Positions 58,386 through 64,000 of a stretch of DNA of 64,000 bases are shown piece by piece. The stretch is taken from the NCBI GenBank assembly GCA_902616645.1, contig CACMTO010000006.1:1-64000 (forward strand). The letters run 5' to 3'. This stretch comes from an uncultured Pelagibacteraceae bacterium (GTDB taxonomy: Bacteria; Pseudomonadota; Alphaproteobacteria; Pelagibacterales; Pelagibacteraceae). Made by a program: the position numbers and the translations under genes. The notes below the pieces were generated by a model. That model saw only the letters and a list, made by a program, of their open reading frames with translations, did no database searches and had not been told where the DNA came from. Each line of letters opens with the position of its first letter. The stretch's first letter is position 1.

Positions 58386-59462
58386 ATGATTATGGTTCCT
58401 ATAAAAGAAGCACTTACCTTTGATGATGTAACTTTAGTACCTAAGTACTCAGAAATACTACCTGCAGAAGTTGATACTAGCATAAAATTAACTAACTACT
58501 TAAAGTTAAAAATTCCTTTACTATCATCTGCAATGGATACTGTAACTGAAAGCAAAATGGCTATTGCTATGGCTAAGGCAGGTGGGTTGGGAATTATTCA
58601 CCGAAATTTAGATATTAAAAATCAAATAATAGAAATTAAAAAAGTTAAAAAAAAAAATCTTTTAGTTGGAGCAGCAGTTGGAGCTGGCCCAAAAGAATTT
58701 AAAAGGGCTGAGGCAATTTTAAAGGAAAAAATAGACATGATTGTAGTAGATACAGCTCATGGACATACAAAAAAAGTTTCAGAGATAATCAAATTTATAA
58801 AAAAAAAGAAAAACAAAAAAACAGCATTATGCGCTGGAAACATTGCAACCCCAGAGGCAGCAAGATTTCTTCTTCAATTAGGTGTAGATATAATTAAAGT
58901 TGGTATTGGGCCAGGCTCTATTTGCACAACGAGATTAGTTGCAGGAATAGGTGTGCCACAGTTAAGTGCAATTATAAATGTCCGTAACGGAATTAAAAAA
59001 AAAAATGTTAAAATTATTTCAGATGGTGGAATTAAGTATTCAGGAGATTTAGCAAAAGCTTTTGCAGCAGGAGCGGACGCAGTTATGATCGGATCATTGT
59101 TTGCTGGTACCGATGAAGCTCCAGGTAGATTAATTAGAAGAAATGGTAAGCTTTTTAAAAGTTTTAGGGGAATGGGATCTGTTGGAGCCATGAATCAAGG
59201 CTCTGCTGATAGATACTCCCAATTTAAACAAAAAGATATTTCAAAATATGTACCTGAAGGTGTAGAGGGATTTGCAAAATACAAAGGTAAAGTTGAGTTG
59301 ATAATATATAAATTAGTTGGTGGCCTTAAATCCTCAATGGGTTATCTTGGATCAAAACAAATAAAATATTTAAGAAAAAATCCTCAATTTGTAAAAATTA
59401 CAAAAGCAGGATTTTATGAAAGTATGGTTCATAACGTTGATATAATTAAAAACGATAGTTGA
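58386..59462 (+). CDS. guaB: IMP dehydrogenase lacking CBS domains
   Basis: Oxidises IMP to XMP, the first step to GMP. The TIM-barrel core is intact: [56 protein letters not shown] with catalytic Cys180, [15 protein letters not shown] and [10 protein letters not shown]. At 358 aa it is about 130 residues shorter than usual. The missing part is exactly the pair of regulatory CBS domains, which would lie near residue 90; a short VKKKN linker replaces them. Likely constitutive, without nucleotide control. Possible second ATG two codons later. Confidence 0.95.
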   Translation: MIMVPIKEALTFDDVTLVPKYSEILPAEVDTSIKLTNYLKLKIPLLSSAMDTVTESKMAIAMAKAGGLGIIHRNLDIKNQIIEIKKVKKKNLLVGAAVGAGPKEFKRAEAILKEKIDMIVVDTAHGHTKKVSEIIKFIKKKKNKKTALCAGNIATPEAARFLLQLGVDIIKVGIGPGSICTTRLVAGIGVPQLSAIINVRNGIKKKNVKIISDGGIKYSGDLAKAFAAGADAVMIGSLFAGTDEAPGRLIRRNGKLFKSFRGMGSVGAMNQGSADRYSQFKQKDISKYVPEGVEGFAKYKGKVELIIYKLVGGLKSSMGYLGSKQIKYLRKNPQFVKITKAGFYESMVHNVDIIKNDS

Positions 59463-59467
59463 AATAT

Positions 59468-59905
59468 ATGATTAAGTTTTTTAAAAATATAATAATTTTT
59501 TATTTTCTTTTGAACATATTAAATTTATCTATTGGAAGTGAAAATTTCTTCAATAAAGGTTTACAGCTTTTCCAAGATAAAAAATTTGATGATGCTAGAT
59601 TTATGTTTGAAAGAAGTATTGTCTTCAATCCAAAAGATTCAAATTCATATTTATATTTGGCTAAAATTTATAATCTTGAGGAAGATAGACTAAAGGAAGA
59701 AAAAAATTTAAATGCTGCTTTGTTAATTGAGCCAAATAATGAGGAGGCAATCTTAATGTTAATGAAAATCGGCCTTGAGAAAACAAACTATTCAAAAGTA
59801 AAAGATTTATCAAAAAAATTTGAGGAAGTTTGTAAAAAATTATGTAAAGAGAACAATAGTATAATGGAGACTCTTATAAATTTAGAACCAAAAAATGAGT
59901 CTTGA
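59468..59905 (+). CDS. Small exported TPR protein between guaB and guaA
   Basis: The track starts at TTG 59459; ATG 59468 ([17 protein letters not shown]) is preferred. 145 aa: a hydrophobic signal or anchor at about 5-22, then two to three TPR-like helices ([48 protein letters not shown]). No enzyme motif. It overlaps guaA by 11 bases. It probably sits in the periplasm as a scaffold; the partner is unknown. Position in the gua operon may only reflect genome packing. Confidence 0.7.
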   Translation: MIKFFKNIIIFYFLLNILNLSIGSENFFNKGLQLFQDKKFDDARFMFERSIVFNPKDSNSYLYLAKIYNLEEDRLKEEKNLNAALLIEPNNEEAILMLMKIGLEKTNYSKVKDLSKKFEEVCKKLCKENNSIMETLINLEPKNES

Positions 59906-61457
59906 AAAAAGTACTGATAAAATTTTGATAATTGATTTTGGATCTCAATTTACTCAATTAATAGCCAGAAGAATAAGAGAGCTGGGTGTTTTCTCAGAAA
60001 TAATAAGTCATAAAAAAATCAAAAATAAAGATAATAATAATTACGTTAAGGGAATTATTTTATCAGGGGGCCCCCTCAATGTTTATGAAATTAACAAATA
60101 TTCATTTGACAAAAAAATTATTGAGAAAGGTATCCCAGTTTTGGGAATCTGTTTTGGTCATCAAATCCTTTCAAAAGTAAATGGTGGAAAGGTCAAACAA
60201 TCAAAGCATAGAGAATTTGGTTTAGCAAATATAAATAAAAGGAAAAATAGTCTTTTAACCAAAAAATTTTTTAACAATAAAAAAAAAACTAAAGTTTGGA
60301 TGAGCCATGCTGATCAAGTATCAAAATTACCAAAAAACTTTAACGTGGTAGCATCAACTAACAACTCTCGCTTCGCAATTATTGAGAATAAAAAAAAAAA
60401 ATTATATGGAGTTCAATTTCATCCAGAAGTTACCCATACAGATAATGGTAAGGTGCTTATAAAAAATTTCCTTTTTTCAATATGCAAAATTAAAAAAAAT
60501 TGGTCACCCAAAGATCAAAAAATGAAACTGATAAAAAATATTAGAGATCAAGTAGGAGTGAAGAAGGTTATTTGTGCACTTTCAGGTGGTGTGGATAGCA
60601 GCGTAGTTGCTCAACTACTAAATAAAGCAATTGGAAAAAAATTATATTGTATTTTCGTGAATACTGGAATGCTTAGAAAAAATGAGGAAAAACAAGTTGT
60701 AGAAACCTTTAAAAGAAAATTAAAGATAAATTTAATTTATGTAAATGCTGAAAAAGAGTTTATTAAACGATTAACTAATATTTCAGATCCAGAAAAAAAA
60801 AGAAAAATAATAGGCAATTTATTTATTAAAATTTTTGAGCGTTATGCAAAAAAGATTAAAGATGTAAAATTTTTGGCTCAAGGAACTCTTTATCCAGACA
60901 TAATTGAGAGTAAATCAGTTACTGGTAGTAAAACATCAAAAATAAAATCACATCATAATGTAGGTGGTTTGCCAGAAAAAATGAAACTTAAGTTAGTAGA
61001 GCCTTTGAAATTTTTATTCAAGGACGAGGTTAGAAAATTAGGATTAGAGCTGAATCTTAGTAAGGAAATTATATCTAGACATCCTTTCCCAGGCCCGGGT
61101 TTAGCAATTCGAATGCCAGGATTTATCACTAAAGAAAAGATCAATATCCTAAAAGAGGCTGATTATTATTTTATTCAAGCATTAAAAGATCATGGACTTT
61201 ACGATAAAATTTGGCAAGCGTATGCCGCTTTACTTCCAGTTAAAACTGTTGGTGTAATGGGTGACAACAGAACATATGAATATTTGTGTTTATTAAGAGC
61301 TATTACTTCTGAGGATGGCATGACAGCAGATTTTTATGAATTTAAGAAATCATTCATTCAAAAAGTTTCAAATAAAATTGTAAATAGTATTAGAGGTATA
61401 AATAGAGTAGTTTATGACATAACATCAAAACCACCGAGTACAATTGAGTTAGAATAA
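59895..61457 (+). CDS. guaA: GMP synthase (glutamine-hydrolysing)
   Basis: A 520-aa two-domain enzyme. The glutaminase has [11 protein letters not shown], the nucleophile in GICFGHQ and HPEVTHT. The ATP-pyrophosphatase has [15 protein letters not shown]. The C-terminal dimerisation part contains [15 protein letters not shown] and the end [11 protein letters not shown]. It converts XMP to GMP, continuing the step of guaB two genes upstream. Length is normal. The ATG lies within the TPR gene. Confidence 0.97.
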   Translation: MSLEKSTDKILIIDFGSQFTQLIARRIRELGVFSEIISHKKIKNKDNNNYVKGIILSGGPLNVYEINKYSFDKKIIEKGIPVLGICFGHQILSKVNGGKVKQSKHREFGLANINKRKNSLLTKKFFNNKKKTKVWMSHADQVSKLPKNFNVVASTNNSRFAIIENKKKKLYGVQFHPEVTHTDNGKVLIKNFLFSICKIKKNWSPKDQKMKLIKNIRDQVGVKKVICALSGGVDSSVVAQLLNKAIGKKLYCIFVNTGMLRKNEEKQVVETFKRKLKINLIYVNAEKEFIKRLTNISDPEKKRKIIGNLFIKIFERYAKKIKDVKFLAQGTLYPDIIESKSVTGSKTSKIKSHHNVGGLPEKMKLKLVEPLKFLFKDEVRKLGLELNLSKEIISRHPFPGPGLAIRMPGFITKEKINILKEADYYFIQALKDHGLYDKIWQAYAALLPVKTVGVMGDNRTYEYLCLLRAITSEDGMTADFYEFKKSFIQKVSNKIVNSIRGINRVVYDITSKPPSTIELE

Positions 61458-61466
61458 TTATAGAAT

Positions 61467-61697
61467 ATGAACAATAAAATAAAAAAATTATTAAAAAAAA
61501 AAAATAAATCTAAGATTTTATGTCTTACTGCATATTCAAAAAATTTTGCAGAAGAAGTTGATAAATATGTTGATATTACTTTAGTAGGTGACTCGCTTGG
61601 TTCAGTTCTATATAATTATAACTCAACAAAGAAAGTTACCTTAACAAACATGATTAATCATTCTAGGAGTGTTAGACTTGGTGTAAAAAAAGTCTAA
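61467..61697 (+). CDS. panB: PanB N-terminal part (ketopantoate hydroxymethyltransferase, frameshifted)
   Basis: A 76-aa fragment carrying the first third of Pan[37 protein letters not shown] with a metal-binding Asp in LVGDSLG. Translation stops in VRLGVKKV followed by TAA. The next part of PanB begins in the -1 frame at the same base. The break lies at an A7 run (61685-61691). Reading back one base there gives [13 protein letters not shown], the normal PanB sequence. A single-base deletion, sequencing error or recoding would all explain it. Confidence 0.85.
   Translation: MNNKIKKLLKKKNKSKILCLTAYSKNFAEEVDKYVDITLVGDSLGSVLYNYNSTKKVTLTNMINHSRSVRLGVKKV
61685..61692 (+). other. A7G slippery run at the panB frame break
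   Basis: Zero-frame codons are GTA AAA AAA GTC TAA. Both lysine codons can re-pair after a -1 slip, as at the dnaX A-AAA-AAG site, and the slip joins the two panB frames. RNA polymerase slippage adding one A would have the same effect. No downstream stimulatory hairpin was identified. Confidence 0.6.
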
Positions 61698-62242
61698 TGG
61701 TTGTTGATATGCCTTATAATACTTATAAATCAAATAAATCAACTTTAAAAAATGCCAAAAAAATTATTAAAGAGACAAAATGTGATGCTGTTAAATTAGA
61801 GGGTGGAAAAAAAATCATTGGACAAGTTGATATTTTAATAAAGAATAAGATCCCAGTAATGGGTCACCTTGGACTTTTGCCACAAACTGCAAAAGGAAAA
61901 TTTAAATCAAAAGGAAAAACTGAAAAAGAAAAAAAACAATTAATTAATGACGCTCTGTTTTTACAAAAAAGTGGAGTATTTGCTATAGTCTTGGAATGCA
62001 TAAAAACATCAACGGCAAAAGAGATTACGAAATCTTTAAAGATACCAACAATAGGAATAGGCTCCTCGGTAAACTGTGATGGTCAAGTCCTCGTAACTGA
62101 CGATCTTTTAGGAATTAATAAAACAAATATTAAATTCGTGAAAAAATTTATTAATCTCAAAAAATATATAAATATTGGATTTAAAAAATTCGTTAAAGAG
62201 GTTAAGACTAAAAAATATCCCTCAAAAATTTATTCTTATTAA
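61697..62242 (+). CDS. panB: PanB C-terminal part (ketopantoate hydroxymethyltransferase, frameshifted)
   Basis: The 181-aa remainder of PanB: VVDMPYNTY with the second metal Asp, DAVKLEGG with the Glu ligand, VMGHLGLLPQT, the catalytic Glu in FAIVLECIK, and GIGSSVNCDGQVLVTDDLLG. All active-site residues survive, so either the shift is recent, an artefact, or the gene is still expressed by recoding or by restart at the TAATG overlap. PanB makes ketopantoate for pantothenate and CoA. No panC is adjacent. The stop shares TTAA with the convergent TerC gene. Confidence 0.87.
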   Translation: MVVDMPYNTYKSNKSTLKNAKKIIKETKCDAVKLEGGKKIIGQVDILIKNKIPVMGHLGLLPQTAKGKFKSKGKTEKEKKQLINDALFLQKSGVFAIVLECIKTSTAKEITKSLKIPTIGIGSSVNCDGQVLVTDDLLGINKTNIKFVKKFINLKKYINIGFKKFVKEVKTKKYPSKIYSY

Positions 62243-62850
62243 AAATATTTTTTAAACTCCTCATTAATTGATAAAATTTCTAAGTCAACTAAACCACCTA
62301 TCACTAATTGAATTGCAACTAATAAAATGAAACCTAATCCAATATAAGCAATCCACAAATGCTTTTGAATATAATTAGCAAGATATGTAGCCATAGCCCC
62401 AGTAAGGATTACAGATAATACTAAACCAAAGATCATAAAACCAAAATTACCTTTAGCAGCTCCAACAACACCTATTACATTATCAAAACTAATTGTAATA
62501 TCAGCAAACAAAACTTTATATACACTTTGAATATACGATGGCTCTTTTGACTTTTTAGTTGGAGATTTTACTTTCTTGATTTCAAACAGATCTTTTCTTA
62601 AATCGTTAACAATCCAAATTAAAAGTAAACCCCCTAAGATTTTAATGAAATAGAACTCAAATAAGTAAGTAGCAAATATTGCAAATATAACTTTAAATAT
62701 TAAAGCTCCAGCAACACCCCATAATATAATTTGTCTTCTATGTTTCGGGGCAAAATTTGCAGCGATCAAACCAATAATTATTGCGTTATCGGCTGCTAGA
62801 ATTATATCTATGAAAATTATCTGAATTAATATGAGTGATTGTTCTATCAA
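62239..62850 (-). CDS. TerC/YjbE-family integral membrane protein
   Basis: A 203-aa protein with about six to seven hydrophobic helices. The family motifs are IILAADNAIIIGLIA in the first helix and ADITISFDNVIGVVGAA in a central helix, both with acidic residues inside the membrane that probably bind a metal. TerC relatives have been linked to manganese export and to metalation of exported enzymes. A charged loop KKVKSPTKKSKEP lies between. The ion cannot be named from sequence. Confidence 0.88.
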   Translation of the reverse strand: MIEQSLILIQIIFIDIILAADNAIIIGLIAANFAPKHRRQIILWGVAGALIFKVIFAIFATYLFEFYFIKILGGLLLIWIVNDLRKDLFEIKKVKSPTKKSKEPSYIQSVYKVLFADITISFDNVIGVVGAAKGNFGFMIFGLVLSVILTGAMATYLANYIQKHLWIAYIGLGFILLVAIQLVIGGLVDLEILSINEEFKKYF

Positions 62851-62963
62851 AGTATAAATATTGTATTAGATATTAATAATAATTCAATCAAAAGTGGTAT
62901 TATTTTTTTATTGATAAATTTTTTAATACATAATGAAATGTCAAATAAATAAATGGAGGAAAA

Positions 62964-63935
62964 ATGAAAATCATAAAATACGTATTAACTGTTTTAGTTT
63001 CATTAATTTTGTCAATTAATCTAGCAATTGCAGAGAAATGGGACATGGCCTTAGCTTATGGGGCTGGTAATTTTCATTCTGCAAATGCTACTGAATTTGC
63101 AAATAATGTTACCAAAATGAGTGGAGGCAAACTTACGATTGTTACTCACCCAGGTGGATCTCTATTCAAAGGGGGTGAAATTTTTAGAGCTGTAAGGACT
63201 GGTCAAGCTCAAATAGGCGAAAGGTTTATGTCAGCCTTAGGAAAAGAAGATCCGTTACTTGAAGTTGACTCACAACCATTTTTAGCCACTTCTTATTCAG
63301 ATGCTATGAAGTTATATAAAGCATCAAAAGCTGAAATTATAAAAGGTTTAGATGCTAAAGGATTAATCTTTTTATATGCTGTTCCGTGGCCAGCTCAAGG
63401 CTTGTATAGTAAAAAAGAAATCAATTCTGTAAATGATCTGAAAGGTTTGAAGTTTAGAGCATATAACTCAGCAACTATTAGGATTGCGGAATTAACAGGA
63501 ATGGCTCCTACAAAAATTGAGGCTGCTGAAATAAGTCAAGCATTCTCTACTGGCGCTGTTGAGAGTATGATTACTTCACCAACTACAGGAAAAAATTCTA
63601 AGATTTGGGAGAATGGAGTAAAATACTTTTACGACATAGCTGCATGGTTTCCAAAAAATATGGTAATTGTAAATAAAGATGCTTGGAATAAATTAGATAA
63701 AGCTACTCAAGATTTAGTTATGAAGCAAGCAGCTTTAGCTGAGAGAAAAGGTTGGCAATTATCAAAACAAGGAAATGTTGGAGATAAAAAGGCTTTGGCT
63801 AATGCCGGCATGGTAGTAGGTAAAGTTAATGCGTCATTACAATCTCACTTTGAAAAAGTAGGGCAAACTATGGCTAAGGAGTGGTCTAAGAAAGCTGGCT
63901 CAAGAGGGGCAGCTGTATTATCTGCTTATAAATAG
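62964..63935 (+). CDS. dctP: TRAP transporter substrate-binding protein (DctP family)
   Basis: A 323-aa periplasmic protein with signal peptide 1-23 (cleavage after AIA). Typical DctP features are FHSANATEFANNVTKMSGGKLTI, GGEIFRAVRTGQAQIGE, LKGLKFRAYNSATIRIAELTGMAPTKIEAAEISQAFSTGAVESMITSP and the conserved Arg that binds a carboxylate. It captures organic acids for a tripartite transporter whose membrane subunits should follow beyond the window. The SD GGAGG is strong. A hairpin lies behind it. Confidence 0.95.
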   Translation: MKIIKYVLTVLVSLILSINLAIAEKWDMALAYGAGNFHSANATEFANNVTKMSGGKLTIVTHPGGSLFKGGEIFRAVRTGQAQIGERFMSALGKEDPLLEVDSQPFLATSYSDAMKLYKASKAEIIKGLDAKGLIFLYAVPWPAQGLYSKKEINSVNDLKGLKFRAYNSATIRIAELTGMAPTKIEAAEISQAFSTGAVESMITSPTTGKNSKIWENGVKYFYDIAAWFPKNMVIVNKDAWNKLDKATQDLVMKQAALAERKGWQLSKQGNVGDKKALANAGMVVGKVNASLQSHFEKVGQTMAKEWSKKAGSRGAAVLSAYK

Positions 63936-63949
63936 TCAATAAATTTTTC

Positions 63950-63980
63950 TTAAGGCCGCTAATCTGTTTAGTGGCCTTAA
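63950..63980 (+). terminator. Hairpin after dctP (terminator or attenuator)
   Basis: TTAAGGCCGCTAA (63950-63962) pairs with TTAGTGGCCTTAA (63968-63980) with one G-T pair and a five-base loop. No clear T-run follows, so partial termination or 3' stabilisation of a binding-protein message is likely. Confidence 0.6.
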
Positions 63981-64000
63981 ATTGTTATGTTTAAATCTTT

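Noticed and set aside
62881-62905. AATCAAAAGTG upstream of dctP, similar to the repeats at 46643
   Set aside because: A single partial copy in an AT-rich gap; most likely coincidence.
1-64000. CRISPR arrays, insertion sequences, prophage, toxin-antitoxin or defence systems
   Set aside because: No regularly spaced repeats, transposase, integrase or phage structural genes were seen; nearly all ORFs are housekeeping or transport genes.

Overview
The window is a gapless piece of a small, strongly AT-rich, streamlined alphaproteobacterial chromosome. Gene content and order point to the SAR11 clade (Candidatus Pelagibacter or a close relative): a tol-pal/ftsH/glmM cluster, a proteorhodopsin followed by ferredoxin and a ferredoxin-NADP reductase-like flavoprotein, pyruvate phosphate dikinase, a thiD kinase, a TRAP binding protein, and almost no intergenic DNA. 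No stretch above 300 bases lacks a gene; the longest gap is about 215 bases, upstream of proteorhodopsin. No insertion sequence, prophage, integrase or CRISPR array was seen. The species assignment is inference from content, not from a search.

Layout. 1-14249 is one long rightward block: ymdB-type phosphoesterase (cut by the window edge), yebC, a RuvC-like resolvase, tolQRAB-pal-cpoB, tilS, ftsH, folP, glmM, thiD and purA, covering envelope integrity, tRNA modification, membrane proteolysis, folate and peptidoglycan precursors, thiamine and purines. 14246-24506 is mixed-strand: rpoH, rluD, tRNA-Arg, an ABC-2 exporter with tsaC, then xseB-ispA-dxs, aroC, pdxH and ispB (isoprenoid, aromatic and B6 synthesis). 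24623-31056 holds a SohB-like protease, glyQS and ppdK. 31061-37494 holds nadC-nadA without nadB, tRNA-Leu, ygfZ, dihydroorotase, an SMR exporter and a propionyl-CoA synthetase-like ligase.

37710-40521 is the light/redox cluster: a proteorhodopsin with glutamine at the spectral-tuning position, a strong terminator, then 2Fe-2S ferredoxin, flavoprotein reductase and glutathione S-transferase-like genes. 40522-41277 (minus) is dksA followed by two tiny overlapping membrane-protein genes that the ORF track misses or gives with too long a start. Then come a family 2 glycosyltransferase, PEP carboxylase, the SOS mutagenesis operon umuDC with a clear GTTC-N7-GTTC operator, a secreted beta-sandwich protein, a GFA protein, a glycerate-kinase-like protein, tolC, recA, alaS, icd, psd-pssA, a glycosyltransferase-like gene, rlmE, guaB (without CBS domains), a TPR protein, guaA, panB (split by a frameshift in an A7 run), a TerC protein and a TRAP dctP.

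How the parts fit. The genes suit a free-living oligotrophic heterotroph: light-driven proton pumping, PEP-pyruvate-oxaloacetate interconversion (ppdK, ppc), uptake of organic acids (dctP), an intact Tol-Pal envelope system and few regulators (rpoH, dksA, SOS). The items most worth a second look are the two coupled micro-proteins after dksA, the panB frameshift on a slippery sequence, the RuvC-like gene that stands where ruvCAB would be, the CBS-less IMP dehydrogenase, and the paired inverted repeats in front of proteorhodopsin. I found no obviously new defence or mobile system.
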